Below are positions 26,770 through 36,042 of a stretch of 64,000 nt of DNA, piece by piece; position 1 is the stretch's first letter; every line of letters begins with the position of its first letter. The notes beneath the pieces were generated by a model, which did no database searches, was not told the origin of the DNA, and saw only the letters and a list, made by a program, of their open reading frames with translations. Origin of the DNA: Bin80 sp965215475 (GTDB taxonomy: Bacteria > Bacteroidota > Rhodothermia > Rhodothermales > Bin80); contig OZ244061.1 of NCBI GenBank assembly GCA_965215475.1, positions 2,976,001 to 3,040,000 of the forward strand, given 5' to 3'. The translations under genes and the position numbers were made by a program.

Positions 26770-27041
26770 TCAGTTAATTCTTATTCTGAATCCTAAAACA
26801 ACACCATATTCAAGAACAGTCTTGTCTCGAACAACTTGTGTGCCTACGATAAAACCCCGAAATGATACAATCCCCATCGCTCCACTTTTAAATCCTTGAG
26901 TTCCGTAACTAAAAACAACTGGAAAACTAACGGCAACATGGTTCGAAATAGGAAAATCTTTTCCAAGCAAACCGTATACACTCCCTGCATCTCGGGTAAA
27001 GAAAGTTGATGTCCCAGAATGGAAGGGGTAATCAATGATCT
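26770..27041 (-). pseudogene. Outer-membrane beta-barrel protein, C-terminal remnant
   Basis: The reverse-strand reading from 27041 gives IIDYPFHSGTSTFFTRDAGS, then VYGLLGKDFPISNHVAVSFP and finally EYGVVLGFRIRIN before the stop. The alternating hydrophobic pattern with a terminal hydrophobic strand is typical of the last strands of a small porin-like barrel. A stop codon lies directly upstream, and other frames continue plausible sequence, so it looks like a frameshifted or truncated gene. It lies 18 bp from the right target duplication of the ISL3 element. Confidence 0.4.
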
Positions 27042-27391
27042 AGAGTGTTTCACGGTCTTGTATGCCACTCTTTTTGGCGCTTGATCCACTCTTGTGACGA
27101 ATATCTCTTGGTCAGAGATGTCGTATACGAATCTTCAACGACTGTTCAACGATAATTAGGTTTTACGTCAATATAGTTCAGACGGGGAGTTAACAACGGT
27201 CTCTCGATAAATGATTTCAAAGAATCTTCATCACATATTCAGTAGGCACCTGATCTACAGAGATGGGCCTATTGAGATGCATCTTCCCCCGATCCTACAA
27301 AGACATTCAATAAATATCTTGCCCCTAGTCTCTTTTGGAAGCTTGAAAATATTTGTAGAATCGGCGAAAAACTACGGTTTCGCCGCTACAA
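27042..27391. other. Region between barrel remnant and gltD, no confident gene
   Basis: Short frames in several phases of the reverse strand read like fragments of protein (for example ISDQEIFVTRVDQAPKRVAY near 27110-27050), which would fit further pieces of the decayed barrel gene. I see no intact gene and no clear terminator for gltD. Confidence 0.35.
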
Positions 27392-28846
27392 TTACCTTTG
27401 GGGAAGGTCGCCTGCTCCCTTCGTAGGAAGGGCAATAAATCCAGACAGGTAGGCATCTGCGTGACGGGCCGCTTCTCGACCCTCACTGATTGCCCAAACG
27501 ACTAATGATTGCCCACGCCTTGCATCCCCCGCAGCAAAGATGCCCGGTACGTTCGTCTGATAATCATTGCCGGTCTTATAATTGTTCTTGTGATCTAACT
27601 TTAATCCAAGTGGATCTACAATTCCCTTCGTCTCAGGACCCGTATATCCAATGGCAAGAAGTACAAGGTCGGCCGACCAATTCTTTTTCGTTTCTGGATG
27701 TTCAATAACTTTCCGACCGTCTACCTCCACACGGACGGTTTGAAGGCTCTTTACCTGCCCATGATCACCTTCAAATGCTTTCGTCATGATACTCCAGTGG
27801 CGATCCGCTCCCTCTTTATGAGAAGAACTGGTCCGTAAGACCATTGGGTAATAGGGCCAAGGTTGGTGAGACGGTCGTGTCTCTGGCGGGGTTGGCAGTA
27901 GTTCAAATTGCGTAACGGACTTTGCACCTTGTCGATTCGCAGTACCCACACAATCACTTCCAGTATCCCCACCACCAATCACAATAACATCTTTTCCAGC
28001 GGCACTAATATGGTTGATATTTTCTCGTACCAGATCGTCTCCTTCATTGAGTTTGTTCTGCTGGCGCAGGTAGTCAAATGCATAATGGATACCATTAAAT
28101 TTTCGACCACGAACAGGAAGATTACGAGGCTTGGTAGCTCCGGTACAGATAATCACAGCGTCATATTCACGCAGTCGTGAGCAGGCATACGATCCTCCTA
28201 CTTCTGCGCGAGTGATGAATTGAATTCCACTCTTCGCCATTACATCAAGACGGCGGTCAAGAACCCATTTCTCTAGTTTAAAATCGGGAATCCCGTAGCG
28301 TAATAACCCGCCGACCCGGTCATCCCGCTCTAACACTGTCACACGATGTCCCGCGCGGTTTAACTGATCTGCAGCAGCTAGTCCGGCGGGACCAGATCCG
28401 ATGACGGCAACTTTTTTCCCTGTTCTTCGCTGAGGCTGTTCAGGTTTAACCCATTCTGCCCGGAACGCGTATTCGATAATTTCTTGCTCAATTCGCTCAA
28501 TCGTAACAGGGTCATCTATGATACCTAGTACACAAGCGGTTTCGCAGGGAGCAGGACAAATTCGTCCGGTAAATTCTGGAAAATTATTTGTGGCAATCAA
28601 CCGCTCATAGGCTGCCTTCCAATCACCCCGATATACGAGATCATTCCAGTCAGGAATCACATTTCCCAAGGGACATCCTGATTGGCAAAATGGAATTCCA
28701 CAATCCATACAGCGGGCAGCCTGTTGTTGAAGTCGGTGCTCACTAAATGGTGCATAGACTTCACGCCAATCCTTGAGTCGCTCTTTGACCGGACGATGAA
28801 TCGGCAACTCACGCGGATATTCAATAAATCCTGTTATCTTACCCAT
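27392..28846 (-). CDS. gltD: Glutamate synthase (NADPH) small subunit
   Basis: This 484-residue subunit feeds NADPH electrons through FAD and iron-sulfur centres to the large subunit for glutamate formation. The N-terminal cysteine clusters are CMDCGIPFCQSGCPLGN (about residues 41-57) and CPAPCETACVLG (about 97-108). The FAD-binding GSGPAGLAAADQL lies near 150 and the NADP-binding GGGDTGSDCVGTAN near 290. Length is normal. It starts 5 bp after the gltB stop. Confidence 0.97.
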   Translation of the reverse strand: MGKITGFIEYPRELPIHRPVKERLKDWREVYAPFSEHRLQQQAARCMDCGIPFCQSGCPLGNVIPDWNDLVYRGDWKAAYERLIATNNFPEFTGRICPAPCETACVLGIIDDPVTIERIEQEIIEYAFRAEWVKPEQPQRRTGKKVAVIGSGPAGLAAADQLNRAGHRVTVLERDDRVGGLLRYGIPDFKLEKWVLDRRLDVMAKSGIQFITRAEVGGSYACSRLREYDAVIICTGATKPRNLPVRGRKFNGIHYAFDYLRQQNKLNEGDDLVRENINHISAAGKDVIVIGGGDTGSDCVGTANRQGAKSVTQFELLPTPPETRPSHQPWPYYPMVLRTSSSHKEGADRHWSIMTKAFEGDHGQVKSLQTVRVEVDGRKVIEHPETKKNWSADLVLLAIGYTGPETKGIVDPLGLKLDHKNNYKTGNDYQTNVPGIFAAGDARRGQSLVVWAISEGREAARHADAYLSGFIALPTKGAGDLPQR

Positions 28847-28851
28847 CCAGA

Positions 28852-31800
28852 TTATGCTGCAATCGCCAAGGACTCGTTCTCTTTGGCCAATCGCTTAAGT
28901 GCATTCCGATATTCAACAGGCATGACCTGCACAAAGTCGCTCAAGGCAGCTTCCCAATTCTCTAAAATCCATTGTGCCGCAAGGCTTTCTGTATACCGAA
29001 AATGATTTTCAATCATCATACGCAGCTCAAGGATACTTTCCTCCTCCTCCATTTCCAGTAACTCTACGGATTCCATATTACAACGTTCGTTCCGAAATTC
29101 CCGAGTAGCATCAATCACATAGGCAACACCTCCACTCATTCCCGCAGCAAAATTCCTCCCTGTTTCTCCAAGGATAACGACGCGTCCGCCAGTCATATAT
29201 TCACATCCATGATCGCCAACTGATTCTACGACCGCATGAACGCCGCTATTTCTCACACAAAAGCGTTCCCCGGCACCTCCACAGATATATGCTTCTCCAC
29301 TGGTCGCCCCATAAAAGGCAACATTTCCGATCAGGATGTTCCTGTGAGGTTCGTAGGTTGCCTCAGGTGGTGGCGAGATGATCAGTTTCGCACCAGAGAG
29401 GCCCTTCCCAAAGTAATCATTCGCATCTCCGTGGATATTAAATGTGATTCCCTTGGCAGCAAAAGCTGCAAAGCTTTGCCCGGCGGAGCCAGTACAATGG
29501 AAGGTGATGGTGTCATCTTTTAATCGATTTTCCCGAAAACGCTGTGCCAATGCATGGCTGAGCATAGTACCGACAGTACGATTGGTGTTTTTGATTTGAA
29601 TGTCAGCAATCACAGATTTTCGTTTTCCCAAAGCAGGTTTGGCTAATTCGATCAACTCATGGTCAAGTGCGTGTTCGAGGCCATGGTCTTGTTCTGTGGT
29701 GGAGAACTCCTGCAATCTCTCAGGTACCTCTGGATGGACCAAGATTCTAGACAGATCCAAATGACGCGCTTTCCAATGCTTGATCCCTCGTCGCGGCTTG
29801 AGTAAATCGACACGCCCACGCATCTCTGACAGTGTTCGAACCCCCAGCTTTGCCATGATTCCCCGGAGTTCCTCGGCCACGAAGTGCAAATAATTCACAA
29901 CATGCTCCGGTTGTCCAGAGAATTTTTTGCGCAATTCTGGATCCTGAGTGGCAATGCCTACAGGACAGGTGTTCAGATGACATTTACGCATCATGATGCA
30001 CCCAAGCGCTACGAGCGGTGCCGTTGCAAAACCAAATTCATCGGCTCCTAACAATGCTGCCACTGCGACATCTCTTCCCGTTTTCATTTGCCCGTCACAT
30101 TCAACGATAATACGGGTGCGCAGTCCGTGGTGGACAAGCGTTTGATGCGTCTCCGAAAGCCCTAATTCCCAAGGCAGGCCTGCGTGCATGATTGAGGTTT
30201 TTGGAGACGCTCCCGTTCCTCCATCGGTTCCACTAATGAGTACGACATCCGCCTTGCCCTTAGCCACTCCAGCCGCTACAGTTCCTACACCAACTTCGGA
30301 GACAAGCTTAACACTAATTCGTGCAGTTGAATTTGCATTCTTCAGGTCATGAATTAATTGGGCTAGATCCTCAATGGAATAGATATCATGATGCGGAGGG
30401 GGAGAAATCAATCCGACATAAGGGGTCGAGTGTCTCAGCTTCGCAATCCACGGATAAACTTTTTTCCCGGGAAGTTGTCCTCCTTCTCCTGGTTTGGCCC
30501 CTTGGGCGATCTTGATTTGAATCTCGTCAGCACTCTCCAGATATTCAATCGTAACGCCAAATCTGCCGGAAGCAACCTGTTTGATTCGACTACGTCGTGG
30601 ATTGTCATGCCCATATCGATTTGGGCCCTCACCTCCTTCACCGGTATTACTCTTGCCCCCAATTGCATTCATGGCCATTGCCAATGCTTCATGAGTTTCA
30701 CCACTGATCGAGCCATTGGACATGGCACCCGTCTTGAAGGATTTTACGATCTCAGTCCAAGGCACGACTTTGTCTACATCCACGGGCTCGGTTTTTGAAT
30801 AATCAAAAGTCAAAAGTCCTCGGAGAGTGTTTGCAGCGCCTTTGTTGATTTCGTCTGAAAAGGCTTTATAGGAAGCATAGGAGTTCGTTCGTGCTGCTTC
30901 TTGGACATTTGCAATTGCAGTTGGACTAAAGGCATGTCGTTCTCCCCCTCGGCGCCACTGATAATGTCCTCCAGCATCGAGATGATAAACTCCGCTCACG
31001 TGCCTTCGAGGGAACGCACGTTCATGACGCATCTCTACCTCCCTGGAAAGTATATCGAGACCAATTCCTCCAATCCTAGATGGGGTGCCACAGAAATATT
31101 GATCCACTACATCAGAGCTGATTCCAACTGCTTCAAAGATTTGAGCACCTCGGTAACTCTGTAGCGTCGAAATGCCCATCTTGGACATTACCTTCAGAAG
31201 GCCATATCCGATTGCTTTGATATATCGTTCTTCGGCCTCCAGTTCAGAAATCTCTTCGAGTTCTTGCTTCTGGGCCATCTGACGCACAGTTGATATTGCC
31301 ACATACGGGCAAACCGCTTCCGCACCGTAACCAATCAGCATAGCAAAATGATGTACCTCGCGAGGCTCGCCGCTGTCCACGATCAATCCGCAACGAAGTC
31401 GTAATCCTTTCTTGATCAAGTGGTGATGAACTGCACCGGTAGCCAATAAAGCCGGTATAGGGAATTGATTTTCTCCGGCCTCCCGATCAGACAGTACAAT
31501 CAGATTTGCGCCATGACTGATTGCCTCGGTAGCCTCTTCCTGCAATCGTTCCAATGCCATGGAGAGCTCGCCAGACTGAAAACACATATTCAGAGTCTGT
31601 ACCCCCGTGATTCCCGATTCAATCGAAGCCAGATTTGAATCGGTCAAAATGGGTTGTTCCAGACGTAATTTTGCACAATGCCGAGCACTCTCATGAAAGA
31701 GATTCCCGCTACTTCCAAGATTCAGTGCCAACGATGTGACCATGAATTCTCGGATCGCATCCAAGGGAGGGTTTGTTACCTGAGCAAAAAGCTGTTTGAA

Positions 31801-33306
31801 GTAGTCATACAGTAATCTGGGCCGGTCAGAAAGCACTGCCAATGGCGTATCATTTCCCATGGCCCCCAGGGGCTCTTTGGAGGTCTGTGCCATTGGGCCT
31901 ACTAATAGCCGGAGATCTTCCAGTGTATATCCAAACATCTGCTGTTTGGATAGCAGTGAGCCTTGCATGGCTTTAGGCTCGGTCGGTGGAAGAGATGCCA
32001 GCGTACGTTGATGGTTGTTCAACCAAATACGGTAAGGGGCTCTTGAACATATTCGAGATTTGATTTCCTCATCTTCAATAATACGCTTTTCCTCCAGGTC
32101 AATCAGGAACATTCGTCCAGGCTTAAGGCGACCTTTCTTGAGGACGTTAGATTCGGCGATTTCTCCGACTCCGGTTTCGGAGGCTAACACGACATAGCCG
32201 TCTTTGCTGATCGTGTAGCGAGAAGGGCGCAGACCATTACGATCTAGTAGTGCTCCTACATACCGACCATCCGTGAATGGGATCGTTGCCGGACCATCCC
32301 AAGGATCCATTAGATTCCCATGGTACTGGTAAAATGCCCTTTTTTCGTCTGCCATTTCTTCGGCTCGTTCCCACGCCTCAGGAACGAGCATCATCATGGC
32401 ATGTGGGAGAGCTCGGCCTGTATGGTAGAGTAATTCTAACGCATTATCGAGAGCCATGGAATCACTCCCCCCTTCACGAATCACAGGCACGAGGTTGCGG
32501 GTATCGTCACCAAACTGTTCACTTCTGAACATGACCTCACCCGCCCGCATTTGATTGATATTGCCTCGAAGAGTATTGATTTCGCCGTTATGGCATAGAA
32601 ACCTAAACGGTTGTGCCAAAGACCACTCGGGAAAAGTATTTGTACTGAAACGTGAGTGAACAATAGATAATGCGCTTTTAAAGCGCCGAGAGGTAAGGTC
32701 TGGATAATAGTCCGTAACCTGACGGGGCGTAAGCATTCCCTTGTAAACCAGGGTTTTGGTTGACATACTTGCGATGTAGCAACCACTTAGTTGCTGTTGA
32801 AGTACTTGTCGTTGAAAGATTTTCCGAAGCACATATAGTTTGCGCTCAAAGTCGTCAAGGGAGAGATTTTTGTTCCGCTGAATGAAACATTGCCAAATTT
32901 CAGGTTCGGTCATCCGAGCTCCTGGGCCAATCAATTCAGACGTCACAGGAACTCGCCGCCAGCCGATGAATGTAGCCTCTTCCGCTTTTACAATTTCTTC
33001 CAACAAAGACTTGCATACTTCTTGATGATGAGCGGGAATGAAAACCATTCCAATCCCATAATCACCTGGTTCGGGCAATGACGGAATTTCATGCTTGAAG
33101 AATTCATGTGGCAACTGGACAAGAATTCCAGCACCATCTCCCGTCATTTCATCACAACTGCACGCTCCCCGATGATCTAATCCAACCAGTATCTGGAGCC
33201 CCTTCTCAACGACCCTATGCGAAGGCGTTCCATCTACCCGGCAATAGAGTCCAACCCCACATGCGTCATGCTCAAATGCAGGATCATACAATCCTTGTTG
33301 TTTCAT
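28852..33306 (-). CDS. gltB: Glutamate synthase large subunit
   Basis: This large subunit hydrolyses glutamine, channels ammonia and reduces 2-iminoglutarate at FMN. The N-terminal amidotransferase nucleophile lies in FEHDACGVGLY; the preceding residues are expected to be removed. The FMN/synthase domain (about residues 860-1210) carries the 3Fe-4S motif CIMMRKCHLNTCPVG, and a C-terminal GXGXG-type beta-helix domain follows. I start at the ATG at 33306 (MKQQGLYD); another in-frame ATG nine codons upstream at 33333 is possible. At about 1,484 residues it is full length. Confidence 0.97.
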   Translation of the reverse strand: MKQQGLYDPAFEHDACGVGLYCRVDGTPSHRVVEKGLQILVGLDHRGACSCDEMTGDGAGILVQLPHEFFKHEIPSLPEPGDYGIGMVFIPAHHQEVCKSLLEEIVKAEEATFIGWRRVPVTSELIGPGARMTEPEIWQCFIQRNKNLSLDDFERKLYVLRKIFQRQVLQQQLSGCYIASMSTKTLVYKGMLTPRQVTDYYPDLTSRRFKSALSIVHSRFSTNTFPEWSLAQPFRFLCHNGEINTLRGNINQMRAGEVMFRSEQFGDDTRNLVPVIREGGSDSMALDNALELLYHTGRALPHAMMMLVPEAWERAEEMADEKRAFYQYHGNLMDPWDGPATIPFTDGRYVGALLDRNGLRPSRYTISKDGYVVLASETGVGEIAESNVLKKGRLKPGRMFLIDLEEKRIIEDEEIKSRICSRAPYRIWLNNHQRTLASLPPTEPKAMQGSLLSKQQMFGYTLEDLRLLVGPMAQTSKEPLGAMGNDTPLAVLSDRPRLLYDYFKQLFAQVTNPPLDAIREFMVTSLALNLGSSGNLFHESARHCAKLRLEQPILTDSNLASIESGITGVQTLNMCFQSGELSMALERLQEEATEAISHGANLIVLSDREAGENQFPIPALLATGAVHHHLIKKGLRLRCGLIVDSGEPREVHHFAMLIGYGAEAVCPYVAISTVRQMAQKQELEEISELEAEERYIKAIGYGLLKVMSKMGISTLQSYRGAQIFEAVGISSDVVDQYFCGTPSRIGGIGLDILSREVEMRHERAFPRRHVSGVYHLDAGGHYQWRRGGERHAFSPTAIANVQEAARTNSYASYKAFSDEINKGAANTLRGLLTFDYSKTEPVDVDKVVPWTEIVKSFKTGAMSNGSISGETHEALAMAMNAIGGKSNTGEGGEGPNRYGHDNPRRSRIKQVASGRFGVTIEYLESADEIQIKIAQGAKPGEGGQLPGKKVYPWIAKLRHSTPYVGLISPPPHHDIYSIEDLAQLIHDLKNANSTARISVKLVSEVGVGTVAAGVAKGKADVVLISGTDGGTGASPKTSIMHAGLPWELGLSETHQTLVHHGLRTRIIVECDGQMKTGRDVAVAALLGADEFGFATAPLVALGCIMMRKCHLNTCPVGIATQDPELRKKFSGQPEHVVNYLHFVAEELRGIMAKLGVRTLSEMRGRVDLLKPRRGIKHWKARHLDLSRILVHPEVPERLQEFSTTEQDHGLEHALDHELIELAKPALGKRKSVIADIQIKNTNRTVGTMLSHALAQRFRENRLKDDTITFHCTGSAGQSFAAFAAKGITFNIHGDANDYFGKGLSGAKLIISPPPEATYEPHRNILIGNVAFYGATSGEAYICGGAGERFCVRNSGVHAVVESVGDHGCEYMTGGRVVILGETGRNFAAGMSGGVAYVIDATREFRNERCNMESVELLEMEEEESILELRMMIENHFRYTESLAAQWILENWEAALSDFVQVMPVEYRNALKRLAKENESLAIAA

Positions 33307-33333
33307 CGTACACGATATCCTTTTCGGAATCAT

Positions 33334-33737
33334 TATTCAGATCTGATGATCGAAAATTTCTACTTGTTGCCTTTATAATTAAACGATTTTATGCCTAATT
33401 TCCTAAAAAAATCCATTGCACGTGAAACCGAAGGTCGGAGAATCTGTTTACCTCCATGAATAATTACTGTATTCTGGACATATTTCCTTAATTAATACAG
33501 TGATTCTGAAAAATAATCGCTATTTTTAAGATATACGCTTGATTTATAAAAAATAAATTCACGCAAAATTCACAGAACTATTCCATCAATTATTGACGGA
33601 TCGGATAGTTTTAACCTACTCAATGCTCACGCTTATACTTGATGAGTCATCATGGATTTGCTGAAAAATTGGTGTCCTCAGAGGCAGTTCGGATTTGAGT
33701 CAGGTTCTTTCTTTTTAATCTCAATCATTTAAAACTC
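33334..33737. other. AT-rich divergent promoter region, gltB and porin
   Basis: These 404 bp separate the divergently read gltB and the TorF-like porin gene. They are very AT-rich and contain no gene I can support. The gltB promoter should lie in its left part and the porin promoter in its right part. Confidence 0.5.
33611..33639 (+). promoter_or_regulatory. Candidate promoter of the porin gene
   Basis: TTAACC (33611-33616) and TATACT (33634-33639) are separated by 17 bp and lie about 100 bp before the porin ATG. The -10 box is near consensus and the -35 box matches four of six positions. No factor binding site can be recognised. Confidence 0.35.
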
Positions 33738-34460
33738 ATGATAAAGCGCTTCTCTTCTCTTTCACTCGCATTACTTACGCTTCTGATGATCATGCCCCTG
33801 CTCACTCAGGCACAATCGGTCAGTTTTGGTGCAGATTTTTATAACCGTTACATATGGCGCGGTTATGATTTCGGGGACTCATTCAGCATTCAACCTGGCT
33901 TGGCACTGAGCGCAGGAGGGTTTGAAATTGGAACCTGGGGATCGTACTCGATTAGCTCTGATGGTGCGGATGCCAATGAACACGACCTATATGCCGCATA
34001 CAGTATTGGTCTTGGTTCTTCGGCAAGTTTAGATTTCACAGTTACAGATTATTATTTTCCCAATAGTGATGGTAAAGCCGGGGAGTGGTCTAATTTTGAT
34101 GGAAAGGGTGAGGGTGCACACTGGATTGAACTGATGGGATCTGTGACCCTACCAGAATCATTCCCATTGACGATTTCAGCTGCATATATGACTTACAATG
34201 ACCCAGATAATTCCCTTTATATTGAGGGTTCCGTTCCGTTTTCTGTTGCCGATGTTGACTTGGGCTTTACTCTTGGCCTAGTAGCTGGCGAGAGTGACTT
34301 CTATGGGGTAACGGGTACATCTCTGGTCAATTTAGGTGTTTCTGCGAGTAAGGACATGCAGATCACAGACAATTTTGCTTTACCTCTGAGTGCGGCATAT
34401 ATTATTAATCCAGGCAATGATAAATCTTACTTGGTCTTTGGATTCTCTTTTAGTCCTTGA
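33738..34460 (+). CDS. TorF-family putative porin
   Basis: This 240-residue outer-membrane beta-barrel protein has a signal peptide ending near LTQAQ (residue 25). SVSFGADFYNRYIWRGYDFG at the mature N-terminus is the hallmark of the TorF/Gcw_chp family. The remainder alternates polar and hydrophobic residues and ends with SYLVFGFSFSP, a terminal barrel strand. Substrate is unknown. It is a single-gene unit followed by a strong hairpin, and it faces gltBD across a shared intergenic region, so a nitrogen-related role is possible but unproven. Confidence 0.85.
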   Translation: MIKRFSSLSLALLTLLMIMPLLTQAQSVSFGADFYNRYIWRGYDFGDSFSIQPGLALSAGGFEIGTWGSYSISSDGADANEHDLYAAYSIGLGSSASLDFTVTDYYFPNSDGKAGEWSNFDGKGEGAHWIELMGSVTLPESFPLTISAAYMTYNDPDNSLYIEGSVPFSVADVDLGFTLGLVAGESDFYGVTGTSLVNLGVSASKDMQITDNFALPLSAAYIINPGNDKSYLVFGFSFSP

Positions 34461-34478
34461 TCACTTACACTCTAGTAA

Positions 34479-34514
34479 TGACGGGAGGCCTAAATACTCT
34501 TAGGCCTCCCGTCA
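34479..34514 (+). terminator. Perfect 15-bp stem hairpin after the porin gene
   Basis: Arms TGACGGGAGGCCTAA (34479-34493) and TTAGGCCTCCCGTCA (34500-34514) pair perfectly around a 6-base loop, 19 bp after the porin stop. The T run that follows is weak (TCCTGTTATAT), but the stem strength supports transcription termination. Confidence 0.8.
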
Positions 34515-34884
34515 TCCTGTTATATCGTTTACGCCGACGTCACTTTCATGCTTTTGATTATAAGCGTTCTGGTGGCTTTGGGTTGGTTCTTCGGCCAAGA
34601 TGAGCCAACTTTCCTGTGTTCTTCACGTTTGAAAAATATCTTCTTGGTCTAGGACGGGTGAAGCATTAAATTTCTGGAATTATATCCCTGATTCACTCAA
34701 CGAGCCTAAATTTCCCTTCATGAGCCATGGAGAGATAGACGAATCTGCTACAGAAATCAGATTGGGTACGTTTGCGAAGTAAAAATCTGGTGGAAGGCCG
34801 GGTGTGAAATCATCAGGTGAATTTTTGATGAAGATTAGATCCATGAGGTTTGCATACCGTATATGGGATCATTGCAGTGTATAA
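34515..34884. other. Intergenic region upstream of the HTH-SpoIIE gene
   Basis: These 370 bp contain no gene I can support and no repeat of note. The promoter of the HTH-SpoIIE gene is expected here. Confidence 0.4.
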
Positions 34885-35943
34885 GTGCCTTCGTTGAGTA
34901 AAACAATGATCGATACACTTGATACCCATAGATCGGAGGAGGTAATTCCTTTGGCGAATCACCTCTCCTCTCAGAAAATATTTGATCGTTACCGCCGGAC
35001 GAAAGGGGCTTTAGCACGGACTCACTGGCAGGTTATTTATCTGAAAAGCCAGGGTAAAATCGTTCGCGATATTGTCGAGGTCACGGGGTATAGCGAAAAC
35101 CTCGTTCGGCAGATTATTCTCCGTTATAATCAGGAGGGTGCCGATGGTTTTATTGATGACAAGGGATTCCCGGAACAGGCGAAATCCGATTATCTCCGAA
35201 AATCCAGTGAGTTAGATACAGCACGTCAGGTGCAGCAGGAAATGCTTGCCACAAGAATTCCGGCCCACCCAGAGCTAGAAATTGACGCGTTCCTGAAGAC
35301 GGCGACGGAACTCAGTGGAGATTATTATGATTTTTCGTTATCCGATGATGGGGTACTGACGATGGCAATCGGAGATGCAACGGGGCACGGGACAACGGCA
35401 GGAATGATGGTGATTGCAACGAAGGCACTATTTAAGGATGCAGCGGATAATTGTGATCTCCTAGCGTTAATCCGGAGGATGTCAAGAACGATCAAGAGAG
35501 TGAACCTTCGAAGTACCTATATGCACATTACCCTAGCACGCTATCATCGGGGAGTCCTTCAACTTGTGGGAGCAGGTATGCCTCCGGTCCTTATGTATAG
35601 ATCCAAAAGTCAGACTGTAGAGGATATCGTTCTTAAGGGGATGCCACTGGGGAGTTTTACGGATTTTCCTTACGAACAATTAGAACTCTCGCTCAATCCT
35701 GGAGATACTGTTTTCTTCATGAGTGATGGTCTCCTGGATTTGCTGAGTCCGTGTGGTGATATGCTGGAACTGGATCGGGTCAGGAAGATTTTCTCCGAGG
35801 TAGGTGCTCGTTCCCCGAGCGAAATTATTGCACACATTCGAAAAGGGGGCATCGCATGGCGTGCGGGTAGACCTCTAAAGGATGACGTAACACTCGTGGT
35901 TCTTCGGCGATCCTTATCTATTGATAATCAAGGGAGATCCTGA
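34885..35943 (+). CDS. SpoIIE-family PP2C phosphatase with N-terminal helix-turn-helix
   Basis: This 352-residue protein has two parts. Residues 30-90 form a helix-turn-helix like the DNA-binding domain of IS630-type transposases (RTHWQVIYLKSQGKIVRDIV then YSENLVRQIILRYNQEGADG). From about residue 110 comes a SpoIIE-type serine/threonine phosphatase, with the metal-binding IGDATGHGTTAGMM near 165, FMSDGLLDLL near 275 and KDDVTLVVLRR near 333. The family often reverses kinase action on anti-anti-sigma factors. Direct DNA binding is inferred. The frame opens at a GTG (34885); the ATG at 34906 is an equally good start. No STAS or anti-sigma partner is adjacent. Confidence 0.85.
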   Translation: MPSLSKTMIDTLDTHRSEEVIPLANHLSSQKIFDRYRRTKGALARTHWQVIYLKSQGKIVRDIVEVTGYSENLVRQIILRYNQEGADGFIDDKGFPEQAKSDYLRKSSELDTARQVQQEMLATRIPAHPELEIDAFLKTATELSGDYYDFSLSDDGVLTMAIGDATGHGTTAGMMVIATKALFKDAADNCDLLALIRRMSRTIKRVNLRSTYMHITLARYHRGVLQLVGAGMPPVLMYRSKSQTVEDIVLKGMPLGSFTDFPYEQLELSLNPGDTVFFMSDGLLDLLSPCGDMLELDRVRKIFSEVGARSPSEIIAHIRKGGIAWRAGRPLKDDVTLVVLRRSLSIDNQGRS

Positions 35944-36042
35944 CGCGTGGATGGATACGATTGCCAAACAAACGCATGGTTAGCCTCAGCATATTTTGGT
36001 TTATCGAGATAGATACATTTGTAGTTTTCAGTTAATTGAATA

